Assembly (NCBI RefSeq): GCF_026262505.1
Contig: NC_067206.1
Coordinates: 32,193,896-32,257,895 of the forward strand
Direction: 5' to 3'
From: Trichomonas vaginalis G3
Lineage: Eukaryota > Parabasalia > Trichomonadida > Trichomonadidae
Length of the DNA: 64,000 nucleotides
A program made the translations under genes and the position numbers. Numbering within the stretch: position 1 is the first letter of the stretch; each line of letters starts with the position of its first letter. This document shows positions 29,265-38,860 of this stretch, piece after piece. The notes under the pieces are model-generated. The model was given only the letters and a program-made list of their open reading frames with translations. It was not told the origin of the DNA and searched no databases.

Positions 29265-30164
29265 ATGGAGAAAGTTATTAATCAAGTAGATAAGATTCTT
29301 CATGATGGAGCACGTAAGAATAGTAAAGAACTAAACAATGCACTCATTATGCCATTTTCTGATGATTATCCATTTTGTACTAATGGTGTTTATTTCTACT
29401 GCGGTAAGATGGGTTCAGGTAAGACATATGGTGTTATTCGTCATATAATGATAACAGACCGCTTCACTAATACTCCATATTATGACTCAATAGTTATCTC
29501 AGCAACATCAGGAACAATGGATAAAACAGCGAAGACATTTATGAGTCAAGTTAAAGCACCAGTACTGAAAAAGGATGATAAAGAACTTATGCCTTATTTA
29601 ATGAAGAACGTTAAGATGAAAGCAAAGTATTACGCTATTGTTGAGTTCGTTCAAAGTAAGTTCGAAAAAATTTCAGAGGAGATGGAACACATCTTAACAA
29701 AGCATCAACTAAGGAAACCTGATGGAAAGTTTGAGTATAAGAAGATTGCAATATATGTTGTAAAGAAGTTGAACAAATATCCTTTCACAAAGTATCCCAG
29801 TAATTCTCTATTAGTGTTAGACGATTATGGTGGTCATGACTTATTGAATGACCCACGTTCACCATTAGCGAACTTCATCACTAAGGTCAGACATTATAAC
29901 TATACTGTTGTCATCATGTGTCAAACATGGAGACATATATGTTTAAACATTAAGAGACTATGCACTGACTTCGTTATCTTTCAAGGTTATTCTATGAGAG
30001 ACTTTCAGTCAATGATTGAACAGTCAGGAGCAACAGAAGATTGGGAAGAGTTATGGAACAAATACAAAGAGCTACCAACACCTCGTTCATATATGGAAGT
30101 TCATATAGTTGCAGGAAAGACGGACTTTAAAGAAGTTAAGCAACAAAAGATGACATTATTTTAA
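29265..30164 (+). CDS. ATP: Packaging ATPase (FtsK/HerA, A32-like)
   Basis: 299 residues, intact. Walker A is GKMGSGKTYG (about residues 47-56), Walker B is LLVLDDYGG (about residue 185), followed by KVRHYNYTVVIMCQTWRHI, a sensor-like segment ending in a Gln, and the conserved FVIFQGYSMRDFQSMIEQSG motif. The family translocates DNA into preformed capsids in Polintons, virophages, poxviruses and relatives. It is encoded divergently from a probable capsid gene and followed 10 bp later by the small amphipathic gene, forming a morphogenesis block. Confidence 0.9.
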   Translation: MEKVINQVDKILHDGARKNSKELNNALIMPFSDDYPFCTNGVYFYCGKMGSGKTYGVIRHIMITDRFTNTPYYDSIVISATSGTMDKTAKTFMSQVKAPVLKKDDKELMPYLMKNVKMKAKYYAIVEFVQSKFEKISEEMEHILTKHQLRKPDGKFEYKKIAIYVVKKLNKYPFTKYPSNSLLVLDDYGGHDLLNDPRSPLANFITKVRHYNYTVVIMCQTWRHICLNIKRLCTDFVIFQGYSMRDFQSMIEQSGATEDWEELWNKYKELPTPRSYMEVHIVAGKTDFKEVKQQKMTLF

Positions 30165-30174
30165 GAAGAAATAA

Positions 30175-30582
30175 ATGGGTTTTGGCGATTATGTTAAAGC
30201 TGGATGGGGTATGGTGAAAAAAAATCCTGGTCTTGTAATAGGTGCTGGATTTAACATTGCTAACAAACTTTTCCCTCAAGTTGGTCAAGTCGGTGGTGTT
30301 ATCGGTAGTCTTGGTGAAAGAATTGCAAAAACTACATTAGGTGAAGATAATGCATTAACGAAGAATCTTAAAGCATTCAATAAAGCTCTTGGTGGTGACT
30401 TCAGTAGAGACAAGCCTGTTGAAACACCTATAGTTCAACCTCAACAAACTATTGACAACAATAAGTATAACGCATACATTGGAGGAGCTATTTGGAACAA
30501 TCATAAGCCATTAGTTCAGTCAGTACGTGTACTATCAGACATGCCATGGATTAATGCTATTAGTGGCACTATACGCAGATAA
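30175..30582 (+). CDS. Small amphipathic Gly-rich virion-type protein
   Basis: 135 residues, starting MGFGDYVKAGWGMVKKNPGL. The first 60 residues are Gly-rich with an amphipathic/hydrophobic stretch (VIGAGFNIANKLFPQVGQVG), then a Pro/Gln linker and an Arg-ending tail. It holds the same relative place as the A gene at 23625, and the C protein at 60550 has a comparable start (MAAGFFKKLWEGIKKAAGWV). Adenovirus pVI, a membrane-lytic minor capsid protein, has a similar N-terminal make-up, so a role in endosome escape or capsid lining is possible. This is analogy, not homology. Confidence 0.6.
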   Translation: MGFGDYVKAGWGMVKKNPGLVIGAGFNIANKLFPQVGQVGGVIGSLGERIAKTTLGEDNALTKNLKAFNKALGGDFSRDKPVETPIVQPQQTIDNNKYNAYIGGAIWNNHKPLVQSVRVLSDMPWINAISGTIRR

Positions 30583-30602
30583 TATATTTTTATGAGGTTT
30601 AA

Positions 30603-33600
30603 ATGAGTGAACAAGAGAGGAAACTCATTGATGAACGAGTTAAGAAATGGGAGAATGAACGTCCGATAATTCGTACCATAATTAGCGATCAAAAGTTCAA
30701 GCAGCATACATTTGATTTTTTGCGCGATATATATAATGATCTTGCTTTTGATTACAATGCTAGGCAATACTTTGAGAAAGAATATGTTCAAAAAGGTCGT
30801 ATTAATTTCCCAATGAGAAGAGAAGGCTTTTTGATTACATCAACATATACAGCACGTGGTAGAGACCCTTTTACAGACGCGGTTCGTAACTTTAAAGCAC
30901 GTTCTTCTATTAATGATGATCCAGATTTCTACATACCTTATTTTCGTCCACCTTCGCATCCTTTACGAACCAGTGATCCTGGATATGACGCTAAACGAAG
31001 ATATATAGAGACGAAATTAGCTAAATACAAGGAACCTAAGGATCCAAGGACTGGAGAAGTAAAGGAATCACATGTCAAGATAAATAAGCTTTACAAAGTA
31101 GTTGAAGAATTGGAGAAACGATCTAATGAGATTAACGCTGAGAAGAAAAAGGAAGTACCAAATATGAACAAACTAGATAAGATGATTAAGGAATATAGAG
31201 GATTGGCGAATACATCGAGCGTTCTAATAAAGGAAGTAGAAAACACGACAAAGCTGCAGAAAATGATTCATGATGAATTACTGTTAGGTGAATTTTCTAT
31301 AAAACAAAGACAGAGTAACTTAATGGGTGAGGCTTATTATTTGGAGAATTGGTATAATGAGAGGTTAAAACAAATGTCGACTCCAACACCAACTCCTACA
31401 CCTACTCCTACAGTAGCTCCAACACCAACTCCCACTCCTGAACCAACAGTAGCTCCAACGCCAACTCCTACAGTAGCTCCAACGCCAACTCTGACACCAA
31501 CTGCTCACGCAGGTCCTCCACCAATGTCGAGTAGTCATGGTATAACATTAAATAAACCAACACCTACACCAAAAATAACTCCTGTATCACATCCTAGTAC
31601 AACTAACCCAGTATCTGATTCAAATCAAGCGGAAAGATCACAGGTTCTTAAAAGAGCTAATACACCAACTGCTTCCCCTATTAGAACACCAGAGCCAACT
31701 CCAAGAATCACAAAGGCGCCAACACCTTCACCGACTGTTGAACCAACTCCAGAACCAACAGTACCTCCAACTCCATCTCCAACTCCATCACCGACACCTA
31801 CAAAAGCACCTACTCCATCTCCAACTCCGACTAAAGCTCCGACACCGTCTCCAACACCAACTAAAGCTCCAACACCGTCTCCAACTCCAGCTGAACCAAC
31901 TGATGCAGAATCTATTCAAAATTGGTTAGACGAAGAAAAGCGAAAAGAAAAGGCTGCAATTGATGCTGCACTAGATAAAAACACACCACCACAGACACTT
32001 GGTGGTTACATGTTAAAGAAAGACAACATTCAAAGACAAGAACGTGCATTGAGTGTTGCCAGAGAACAAGCACAAGAAGAGAAGAAAATAGTTGAAGGAG
32101 AAGCTTCAAATAGAGGTGGTCCAGGAACTTACAAAGGATCAAACTATCCAGCAGAGAAAGCCTCGAGTGATAATGTTGTCTCAAGAGCTACTGATTTAGT
32201 TACCCATGGTATTCTAACTGGTGCAACAGCTGTTGGTAGTGCTATTGGAACCAGTGTTGACACTGTTGTTGATACTGTAAGAACTGTTACAAATCCTACA
32301 CCTGAAGATAGGAAGGAAGAATTTCTTACTCTTAATACAAAGGCAAAACCAGGGATATGGATTGGTCGTGGAATTTTAAATGCTGGTAGTGCTATTGGCA
32401 ATGGTGCTTCAGCGGTAGGGGGATGGCTCGGAAGAACAGCAACATCAACCGCAAATGGAATACTAACAGGTGCCAAATCACTTGGTAATTGGGCTGATGA
32501 TAAGTATACAAAATATTATGAAGAAAAAGCTCGTAAGGCTAAGGAAGAAGCTGAACGAAAGGCGAAAGAAGAAGCTGAACGTAAAGAACTAGAGGAGCTT
32601 AAGAAGAAAGAAAAAGCTCGTAAGGCTAAGGAAGAAGCTGAACGAAAGGCGAAAGAAGAAGCTGAACGTAAAGAACTAGAGGAGCTTAAGAAGAAAGAAA
32701 AAGCTCGTAAGGCTAAGGAAGAAGCTGAACGAAAGGCGAAAGAAGAAGCTGAACGTAAAGAACTAGAGGAGCTTAAGAAGAAAGAAAAAGCTCGTAAGGC
32801 TAAGGAAGAAGCTGAACGAAAGGCGAAAGAAGAAGCTGAACGTAAAGAACTAGAGGAACTTAAGAAGAAAGAAAAAGCTCGTAAGGCTAAGGAAGAAGCA
32901 GATAGAAAGGCGAAAGAAGAAGCAGATAGAAAGGCTAAGGAAGAAGCTGATAGAAAGGCGAAAGCAGCAACACCATCGCCAACTCCATCTCCTTCACCAT
33001 CTCCATCTCCTTCACCATCACCAACTCCATCGCCATCTCCATCTCCTTCACCATCAATAGCGGCTCCTGTGAGACAATTTGGTGCATGGGGTGCTGATTT
33101 AGTCAAAGATGCTGCACAAGGAATTGGAAAGGAACTGAAGAACACAACATTAGGTACAATAGAGCGTTTTGGTAATCTTACGGATTACACAATTAGATCA
33201 GCTGCTAATCTTTTATATAACCAGACTACTGATAACGGTACTGATGAATTGGCTGTAAACGGACTAGCATCAATTAAGAAATCAGCAGAAGATAAATACG
33301 ATGAATGGAAAAAGAATATTAAGGGTGAATATAATAAGTATGCATATCCTGAAGAACATATGAAGTTAGAGCTTACCAGACTAAGATCAAAATATGGTAA
33401 TGAAACAACAAATACTACAACGCAAACGACGAAAGCTGACAGAAAGATTGATGACACTCCTACTCCAACTCCTGCAATGGCGAACATCACAACAATTGCT
33501 CCAAGAGTTCCAACAGGAGAAGGTATATCAGGAAATGTTTCAACTACTCATAACATTACTGAAGCAGCTAATGTTTCAGCAGTTGAGCAACCTGTTGTTA

Positions 33601-34205
33601 ATGTAACTCAGGAAAACGCTACTGAAACATCAACACCAAGACAGGATGTAAATAATGAACGTCCAGAAGTTAAGGAGGTTGCAAAAGCATACCTGGAGAA
33701 AAATACTACACAAGTTCTTGAAGCAGAAAAGCATCTCAATTCAGACAAAACACCATCTCCAACTCCTGAAGCATCAGTTCCTCCAGCAATTGGTGGAAAT
33801 ATACCTTCAGTATCACCATGGCAGAAATTTTATGGATTGTTTAAAGGAGCGAATAAGGTAATGGATGCTGCTGAGAATCTCCAAAAGTTCAAGAATGAAG
33901 TCGCAACTGGTGCAAAGGAAATAGAAGAGAATGATAAACAAGCTGCTGAATTAGCTAAACAACAAGCTGAAGCAACTAAACAAGCAGCAGCTCCTAAACA
34001 ATCTATATCTAAGTCTCAAAGACAAGGTCCTGACCCAAGTGCTAAAGTCAAACAGAATCCAACACCACCTGCAGCAGAGAAGTCCAAGAAGGACAAGGAC
34101 AAGAAGAAGGATAAATCAAAGAAGGACAAGGACAAGAAGAAAGATAAGGATAAGAAAAAATCGTCAAAAGATAAAAAACATAAAAATTTATCCAGTAAGA
34201 AATGA
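30603..34205 (+). CDS. Giant Pro/Thr-rich and coiled-coil repeat protein
   Basis: 1200 residues, intact. Order: a globular N-terminus (1-250), Pro/Thr repeats of [14 protein letters not shown] type (about 258-440), a Gly/Ala segment with possible amphipathic helices ([20 protein letters not shown], about 535-625), four perfect 29-residue coiled-coil repeats ([19 protein letters not shown]) at about 640-770, Ser/Pro repeats, a second globular part, and a Lys-rich end of [10 protein letters not shown] type. The 87-bp DNA repeat is nearly identical four times (32521-32870). It may be a tegument-like or DNA-binding matrix protein; A's short PT-rich membrane protein may be a counterpart. The next gene overlaps its stop by ATGA. 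Confidence 0.8.
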   Translation: MSEQERKLIDERVKKWENERPIIRTIISDQKFKQHTFDFLRDIYNDLAFDYNARQYFEKEYVQKGRINFPMRREGFLITSTYTARGRDPFTDAVRNFKARSSINDDPDFYIPYFRPPSHPLRTSDPGYDAKRRYIETKLAKYKEPKDPRTGEVKESHVKINKLYKVVEELEKRSNEINAEKKKEVPNMNKLDKMIKEYRGLANTSSVLIKEVENTTKLQKMIHDELLLGEFSIKQRQSNLMGEAYYLENWYNERLKQMSTPTPTPTPTPTVAPTPTPTPEPTVAPTPTPTVAPTPTLTPTAHAGPPPMSSSHGITLNKPTPTPKITPVSHPSTTNPVSDSNQAERSQVLKRANTPTASPIRTPEPTPRITKAPTPSPTVEPTPEPTVPPTPSPTPSPTPTKAPTPSPTPTKAPTPSPTPTKAPTPSPTPAEPTDAESIQNWLDEEKRKEKAAIDAALDKNTPPQTLGGYMLKKDNIQRQERALSVAREQAQEEKKIVEGEASNRGGPGTYKGSNYPAEKASSDNVVSRATDLVTHGILTGATAVGSAIGTSVDTVVDTVRTVTNPTPEDRKEEFLTLNTKAKPGIWIGRGILNAGSAIGNGASAVGGWLGRTATSTANGILTGAKSLGNWADDKYTKYYEEKARKAKEEAERKAKEEAERKELEELKKKEKARKAKEEAERKAKEEAERKELEELKKKEKARKAKEEAERKAKEEAERKELEELKKKEKARKAKEEAERKAKEEAERKELEELKKKEKARKAKEEADRKAKEEADRKAKEEADRKAKAATPSPTPSPSPSPSPSPSPTPSPSPSPSPSIAAPVRQFGAWGADLVKDAAQGIGKELKNTTLGTIERFGNLTDYTIRSAANLLYNQTTDNGTDELAVNGLASIKKSAEDKYDEWKKNIKGEYNKYAYPEEHMKLELTRLRSKYGNETTNTTTQTTKADRKIDDTPTPTPAMANITTIAPRVPTGEGISGNVSTTHNITEAANVSAVEQPVVNVTQENATETSTPRQDVNNERPEVKEVAKAYLEKNTTQVLEAEKHLNSDKTPSPTPEASVPPAIGGNIPSVSPWQKFYGLFKGANKVMDAAENLQKFKNEVATGAKEIEENDKQAAELAKQQAEATKQAAAPKQSISKSQRQGPDPSAKVKQNPTPPAAEKSKKDKDKKKDKSKKDKDKKKDKDKKKSSKDKKHKNLSSKK

Positions 34206-34438
34206 GTCAAGTCATTAAAGCATCAACTAAACAAAAGTGGTTAACTGAATATATAAAAGATGGTAAGGTTCCTGATGGATATTATGTACATACAATGAAA
34301 GACGGACGTGTACAGTTCCGTAAAGTCAAGCAACCTCTCAATGATGAACAGATCAGAAGGAAGATCTCATTGTATGAAACAAAAATAAAGGACTTACAAG
34401 CTAAACTCGAAACCCACGATACTTCTCAAGAAAACTAG
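34202..34438 (+). CDS. Conserved small Maverick protein (family 1)
   Basis: 78 residues, [20 protein letters not shown]. The core [20 protein letters not shown] is shared with A (8803-9048). It has a C-terminal helix with heptad Leu/Ile. Start ATG overlaps the stop of the giant protein gene (ATGA), which suggests translational coupling or readout from the same transcript. Its 3' end overlaps the convergent integrase gene by 38 bp. Function unknown; conservation in both elements shows it matters to them. Confidence 0.8.
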   Translation: MSQVIKASTKQKWLTEYIKDGKVPDGYYVHTMKDGRVQFRKVKQPLNDEQIRRKISLYETKIKDLQAKLETHDTSQEN

Positions 34439-35468
34439 GCATATCTTTAACATGACCTTCATTAATATTTTTCCTCCAATACTGTACTTCCATTTGTGAC
34501 AACCTGTTTGGATTACCTTCACGCATACCTCTACCTGTCACTTTTCCTGTATTTTCGTTCTCAAACGTAACATCATACTTTACATCATTACCGACAAGTT
34601 CATGACCATCAATACTTTTAACAGCACCGTGTCTTCCTTGATCTAAAGTTTCTCCTTGCTTTAATCCATGCTCTATTTTTGTCCATATCTGATAACGTGG
34701 ATATCTTGCAACACTTCCATCTTTTGCTCTTAACAAGTATGCACTTGTATCAACTGAATCAACTGTATAATAAGAAGGATCAAGATGTCTTCTTTGTTGG
34801 TTACCTTTACCCCATGTTCTTGGTTCAACTATGACTTGAACTTTTTGACCAGGTCTTAAGTTATAAAGGTTATTTTTTCTGACATACTCTTCTTTCAATC
34901 TTTGCTTCTTTATATATTCCTCATTATCCTTTTCTGTGAAATCATCAGGCTTTTGTTGTGTGCTTGAATGATATTCAGTGTTGTAGTCATTAATAATTTG
35001 TCTCATTGTATCTGCAGTGAAAGGTGGTGTTTTATCACCTTCTTTGAGGTTTAACTTCATATGTAACATAGTTCTAATAGTTCTACAGAACCTATTAATA
35101 ATACCTAGTATGTTATGATTGTATTTCTGTGTCGTCATGTGCTCAATGTTATGACTGACCAACAGATCTCGAACATTTTGTGTCGTATAAGCTGGGTCTT
35201 CATCACTAGTAAGTATTGTAGGCTTCATTTCACCTGTAGCTTGTGAAATGAACTTCTGCATTGCACTTAGAACATTGTTTGAGTTCTTTTCACTCATTGG
35301 GAACGCATAACCTTTTCTACTGTTTACATTGATGAACAAAAGAAAATATGGTGGTGTTCCACCAGGATTCTCAAATGTATCGAATTGATAAGCTCCCATA
35401 TCAGTTGAATATATTGGTAGCATCAAATCCTCTTGTATTAAAGTTTTTTCTTGTTTACCAACAGTCAT
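34401..35468 (-). CDS. INT: Retroviral-type integrase (rve)
   Basis: 355 residues from ATG 35468. The catalytic core runs from about residue 20 to 190: TDMGAYQFDTF holds the first acidic residue, FINVNSRKGYAFPM the adjacent strand, and TILTSDEDPAYT the second acidic residue, followed by YNHNILGIINRFCRTIR in the position of the last core helix. The C-terminal region GQKVQVIVEP and YYTVDSVDTSAYLLRAKDGS resembles the SH3/chromo-like tail of Maverick integrases. The enzyme inserts linear element DNA and makes the 6-bp target duplication seen here. Complete in length compared with A. Confidence 0.9.
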   Translation of the reverse strand: MTVGKQEKTLIQEDLMLPIYSTDMGAYQFDTFENPGGTPPYFLLFINVNSRKGYAFPMSEKNSNNVLSAMQKFISQATGEMKPTILTSDEDPAYTTQNVRDLLVSHNIEHMTTQKYNHNILGIINRFCRTIRTMLHMKLNLKEGDKTPPFTADTMRQIINDYNTEYHSSTQQKPDDFTEKDNEEYIKKQRLKEEYVRKNNLYNLRPGQKVQVIVEPRTWGKGNQQRRHLDPSYYTVDSVDTSAYLLRAKDGSVARYPRYQIWTKIEHGLKQGETLDQGRHGAVKSIDGHELVGNDVKYDVTFENENTGKVTGRGMREGNPNRLSQMEVQYWRKNINEGHVKDMPSFLEKYRGFRV

Positions 35469-35481
35469 TTTTTTATTAACG

Positions 35482-35835
35482 TTAAAGTCTTACAGGCATT
35501 GAGTAATCGCTATAACCATCATGGTCTGCGAATTCATGTAATCTTGATGCATCAGGTTCTTTCTTCGTTGGTGCATGAAACCTTGCTTCATCATAAAGGT
35601 TCATATAATGGTTTGTCACGTTTGGGGTAGACCCAATTTTTGCATATTGAGGATATGAGTAATGATACACTAAGTTGAACCCATTACTACCATCATCAAC
35701 ATATATCTTTGGTGGAGGTTGTCTTATTAAATTCCTTCCTCTTGGGGCTTTGAGTTGGACGATCTGATCTAGATCATTGTAAACAACTCCTGTTGCAGTA
35801 TATTCTGTGTTGTTCTCTGGGTTAATGTTCGTCAT
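35482..35835 (-). CDS. Conserved Maverick protein (family 5)
   Basis: 117 residues, MTNINPENNTEYTATGVVYN. The central KIYVDDGSNGFNLVYHYSYP is shared with the interrupted A gene at 21221. It has a His/Asp-rich end (RLHEFADHDGYSDYSM). No family recognised, no membrane segment. It lies just upstream of the integrase on the same strand (13 bp) and divergent from family 4. Confidence 0.75.
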   Translation of the reverse strand: MTNINPENNTEYTATGVVYNDLDQIVQLKAPRGRNLIRQPPPKIYVDDGSNGFNLVYHYSYPQYAKIGSTPNVTNHYMNLYDEARFHAPTKKEPDASRLHEFADHDGYSDYSMPVRL

Positions 35836-35870
35836 TTATATGAGAATAAAACAATTTTTACTCATAACAA
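35836..35870. promoter_or_regulatory. Shared divergent promoter (families 5 and 4)
   Basis: 35 bp with GAGAATAAAACAATTTTTAC; the A counterpart (21196-21220) has AGAATAAAAACC. Conserved core GAATAAAA. Confidence 0.55.
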
Positions 35871-36452
35871 ATGAGATCGAAGTCAATTCTTTATGGTGCA
35901 GCTAATCTTCCAATTGAACCAACAAGCAATGTTGATTCAAGAACAACTAATAACATTGTGATAAAGAACTATCCATCTGGTACAGTAAGTGATGCTCCAA
36001 CAGAGATAAAAAAAGAGGAAACAACTACGAACTCAGAAGCACCAATGTATCCTCCTCCTTTAAGTCCATTAACTTCCAACCTGACCTCATCGAGATCTGT
36101 GGAGACTTCATCGAGGATTGGTGTAGAAGAGTATTTACTTAGTATATACCAGAAGATACTTCTAGACCAAGACAAAGAGCTCTTTTCTAACTTAGTGAGC
36201 AAAGATCAGATCTTACTACCTAAGCCAGACTTGGAAGAAGTTGTTCACAGAATGACTGGGTTCAAGTGTGAAATAGACCTACTGGACCCAGACATCACAT
36301 GTTGTGGTATTCCACCACCTTTCTCAAAAATAGCTCAGATCAGAATCATTGATGAGAACAATATTGCTCAAGAGTTTAAGTATGCATATAATGCACAATA
36401 TACTGAGTTAATAAGTAGGTATAATTTATGTCTTAAGTATGTTATTGTTTAA
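35871..36452 (+). CDS. Conserved Maverick protein (family 4)
   Basis: 193 residues, MRSKSILYGAANLPIEPTSN then VDSRTTNNIVIKNYPSG, nearly the same as A (20605-21195). The C-terminal part keeps VHRMTGFKCEIDLLDPDITC with a CC pair, and EFKYAYNAQYTELISRYN. The middle is a variable Pro/Ser/Thr linker. A conserved N-terminal tag on a variable linker could be a capsid-docking peptide, but no family is known to me. Confidence 0.75.
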   Translation: MRSKSILYGAANLPIEPTSNVDSRTTNNIVIKNYPSGTVSDAPTEIKKEETTTNSEAPMYPPPLSPLTSNLTSSRSVETSSRIGVEEYLLSIYQKILLDQDKELFSNLVSKDQILLPKPDLEEVVHRMTGFKCEIDLLDPDITCCGIPPPFSKIAQIRIIDENNIAQEFKYAYNAQYTELISRYNLCLKYVIV

Positions 36453-36560
36453 CCAAAAAATTTTTTATCTAATGTTAAATATGGTTGTTCAAACAAGAAC
36501 AAAAGCACAAATGTTTCAAGACTTACTCAATAAAACTTATTGTTTACTCAAGTAATTATT

Positions 36561-36940
36561 TTAGAACGTTTCGACGTACTCCTTGATCTTATCAAGAGCT
36601 TCGAGCATCCGCTTCTTTGCATTGTACTTGGCGAGGATGGCTTGCTCAATGGTGAGCTCGAAGGCTTCTTTACCGATCGGACGGTGATCGCGAAGATCTT
36701 TGAGTGCATCAAGAGCTGCAGTGTACTCTGATGGTAAATGGGAGCCATCTAGTAATGGGTACAAAATGAGCATGTATTCCTGTAGTAAGTTCTCCTGTTT
36801 CAAGCGGGACTTGAACTCTTCGCGGAGATCTTGAAGCTTTTGGAGCTTCTCAGTGGCTTGAAGGTATCAATGATGACCTTCTCTTGTCCTCAAGTGCTTG
36901 TGGGAGGAAGTGGACATAAGCTGTTGACTTCATCAAAAAT
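36561..36940 (-). pseudogene. Accessory helical protein gene, interrupted
   Basis: The clearest part encodes about 80 residues, NLLQEYMLILYPLLDGSHLP and LDALKDLRDHRPIGKEAFEL, mainly helical. The open region continues toward 36940 with a similar base composition but looks broken. GC is higher than in core genes and GATC frequent. No relative in A. First gene of the B accessory module. Confidence 0.4.
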
Positions 36941-36967
36941 GAAGTGGTCATGACACTTTTTAAGTTA

Positions 36968-37138
36968 ATGTCCGAGCCATACAGTGATGTCGAAGCAGCA
37001 CATGAACCAAAGAAGAAGTCTTGCTGGGAAAAGACAAAGATTGTTGGTAACGCAATCCTAGCCATTTGTGTTGTTTTGAACTTGATCGTACTTCTGATCT
37101 TGTTCTACAAACTCAACAGAGGTTATTGTCTCAAGTAA
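36968..37138 (+). CDS. Small single-pass membrane protein (B only)
   Basis: 56 residues from ATG 36968 (MSEPYSDVEAAHEPKKKSCW). An acidic/basic head is followed by one clear membrane helix, IVGNAILAICVVLNLIVLLI, and a short tail. The ATG is preceded by ATGACACTTTTTAAGTTA, the initiator-like word (TCA/ACACTTTTT) found before several accessory genes. It may act in the host membrane; nothing more can be said. It lies immediately before the methyltransferase gene, 24 bp away. Confidence 0.6.
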   Translation: MSEPYSDVEAAHEPKKKSCWEKTKIVGNAILAICVVLNLIVLLILFYKLNRGYCLK

Positions 37139-37162
37139 ACACTTATTTTTATTACCATATAA

Positions 37163-37888
37163 ATGATTTTTACCAAACCTCCTTTACCTTTCATAGGTAA
37201 TAAGTCGAAGATCAGGAAAGATCTTATCGACATACTCAAAGACATCAAAGGGGATTATGTCTTCGTTGACCTCTTTGGTGGTTCTCTCTATATCTCTCAT
37301 CTGTTGCATATTATGTTCCCAAAAGCAACGATCATAGCTAACGACTATGATAACTACGTTGATAGACTGAAACACATTCATGACACGAATGAAATACTTA
37401 AGGAACTTAAGGAGAGAATAAATGTTAAGCCAGATGAGAAAATTCCTACTGATCAGAAAGAGATCGTCAGAGAAGTTATAAGTAAAGCTCCATACATAGA
37501 CTGGGATACATTATGTTCACGTCTTCTCTATTCTGGAGCATACAAATACTATGATCTTGACACATTAATGAAGAAAGTGTTATACCTCAGATATACTAAC
37601 TTATTTGGTGAAAACATAGATGACTATCTTGAAGGTTTAACTATTGTTCATAAAGATTGGAGAATACTCTTCAATGAGTATAAAGATCTTCCCAATGTTT
37701 TCTTTATATGTGATCCTCCATACTTCCATACTTATTCTATACAGTATGGAGATGAATGGACTCTTAAAGATACTGTAGAAACCTTTGATGTCCTTAATTA
37801 TCCATCTATTTACTTCAGTAGTGATAAATCTTATACAGAAGAACTTATAGAGATATTGACAAAAAGATATGGAGAGAAATTTCTATGA
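37163..37888 (+). CDS. D12-class N6-adenine DNA methyltransferase (Dam-like)
   Basis: 241 residues, intact. The N-terminal PLPFIGNKSKIRKDLIDIL corresponds to the 'P-F-x-K-x-G-x-K' AdoMet motif, YVFVDLFGGSLYISHLL to the F-x-G-x-G type motif, and FICDPPYFHTYS (about residue 194) is the D-P-P-Y catalytic motif. Order and size fit the MethyltransfD12 family, which includes Dam of enterobacteria and phages (GATC). The host element B is rich in GATC while element A has none, which supports GATC specificity; specificity itself is inference. It is absent from A. The likely job is to mark B's DNA against a nuclease or to influence silencing. Preceded by TTTTTATTACCATATAA. Confidence 0.85.
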   Translation: MIFTKPPLPFIGNKSKIRKDLIDILKDIKGDYVFVDLFGGSLYISHLLHIMFPKATIIANDYDNYVDRLKHIHDTNEILKELKERINVKPDEKIPTDQKEIVREVISKAPYIDWDTLCSRLLYSGAYKYYDLDTLMKKVLYLRYTNLFGENIDDYLEGLTIVHKDWRILFNEYKDLPNVFFICDPPYFHTYSIQYGDEWTLKDTVETFDVLNYPSIYFSSDKSYTEELIEILTKRYGEKFL

Positions 37889-37969
37889 GAAAGCATGTTA
37901 TAGATAGAGGTTTAATTAATCCTAACACTCAGAAAAATAATGAAGTAATATATGTCACTTTTTCTGTTA

Positions 37970-38257
37970 ATGGAGAAGAGAAAGATCAAGAAGATAATAG
38001 TTGATGAGGGAACTGAAGAAGCGACGACATTCATCTTTGACGACGGAAAGCTCACATTCGTTGTCGATAAAAATGGACAACACTTACACAAAAGAAAGAG
38101 ACCAAGAAAATTTTTAGATCTCCCAAAAGCTAGGAAACCAAAGGAACCATTTCCAGTACCAGCCGTCCAAGAACCAGAGAGACTTTTGATACCAAAACCT
38201 GTGGTTGACAAATATGATCCAGATCAGTTCTTCCCAAAAATACCAAAGTTAGAATAA
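37970..38257 (+). CDS. Small Pro/Lys-rich accessory protein
   Basis: 95 residues from ATG 37970 (MEKRKIKKIIVDEGTEEATT); another in-frame ATG at 37952 lies in the initiator-like ATGTCACTTTTTCTG and is probably upstream of transcription start or within it. The first 45 residues form a small beta-rich head, FIFDDGKLTFVVDKNG, followed by a Pro-rich basic tail ending in YDPDQFFPKIPKLE. No family. It overlaps the end of the convergent coiled-coil gene by 9 bp. Confidence 0.55.
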   Translation: MEKRKIKKIIVDEGTEEATTFIFDDGKLTFVVDKNGQHLHKRKRPRKFLDLPKARKPKEPFPVPAVQEPERLLIPKPVVDKYDPDQFFPKIPKLE

Positions 38258-38824
38258 AAACTCCTTTATTTCTTTAGTATTATATAATAAGTCTATTAGT
38301 AAGCTCTGTTCTCGTTCTGTTCTGGTATTTTGACGTCTTTTCATGGTCTCGCATAATAAGATCATGAACTTTTTCTTGAGATACTCGAAGAGCTGAGGTA
38401 AGTTATCATATTCTGGATATGTAGGAAGCATCCCTGCTATCGTAAGTGTTGTATCAATAAGGATTGGACTTATATCGGAAAAGTCGAGATCTGGAGTAGA
38501 ATAAGAAGGTAAGTCTCTTACATGTAGGTAGTCATTATATGCTTTACGCATGAGACTGAGTTTCTGGAGCACAACTATGAGACTTTGGTTCTGACGTTCA
38601 AGTTTGCTTAAAGTTCTCTCCAAGCTTCTGTAATAAACGTCAACCTCTGTAAGAGCAGATATTTTTGCATTGATCTCGGAGATCTTTTCTTGAACTTCAC
38701 CAAGTTTGACCTTAACTGACGTTTGAGCTCCCATCATGTTTTCATCAAGGTCATTCTCTATGTCATCAATGATATCTTCCCATGAAGTCATGTTTTCATC
38801 ATTGATCTTAACGTGAACACTCAT
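38249..38824 (-). CDS. Coiled-coil accessory protein (B only)
   Basis: 191 residues from ATG 38824 (MSVHVKINDENMTSWEDIID). Long helical stretch KVKLGEVQEKISEINAKISA followed by LERTLSKLERQNQSLIVVLQ indicates a coiled coil between about residues 35 and 100; the C-terminal half is a helical domain. The upstream ATGTCATG/TTTTTT stretch resembles the initiator-like word. Unknown function. GATC-rich, no relative in A. Confidence 0.65.
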   Translation of the reverse strand: MSVHVKINDENMTSWEDIIDDIENDLDENMMGAQTSVKVKLGEVQEKISEINAKISALTEVDVYYRSLERTLSKLERQNQSLIVVLQKLSLMRKAYNDYLHVRDLPSYSTPDLDFSDISPILIDTTLTIAGMLPTYPEYDNLPQLFEYLKKKFMILLCETMKRRQNTRTEREQSLLIDLLYNTKEIKEFLF

Positions 38825-38860
38825 GAAAAAAATGTCATGTAAAGTATAAATGTCAGATTT

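Noticed and set aside
32521-32960. TolA-like protein because of KAKEEAERK repeats
   Set aside because: Low-complexity charged helices of this kind arise independently; no TolA membrane anchor or C-terminal domain is present.
32516-33145. Long minus-strand frame rich in Ser/Ala/Phe opposite the coiled-coil repeats
   Set aside because: It is the antisense shadow of the repeated GAA/AAG codons of the real plus-strand gene.
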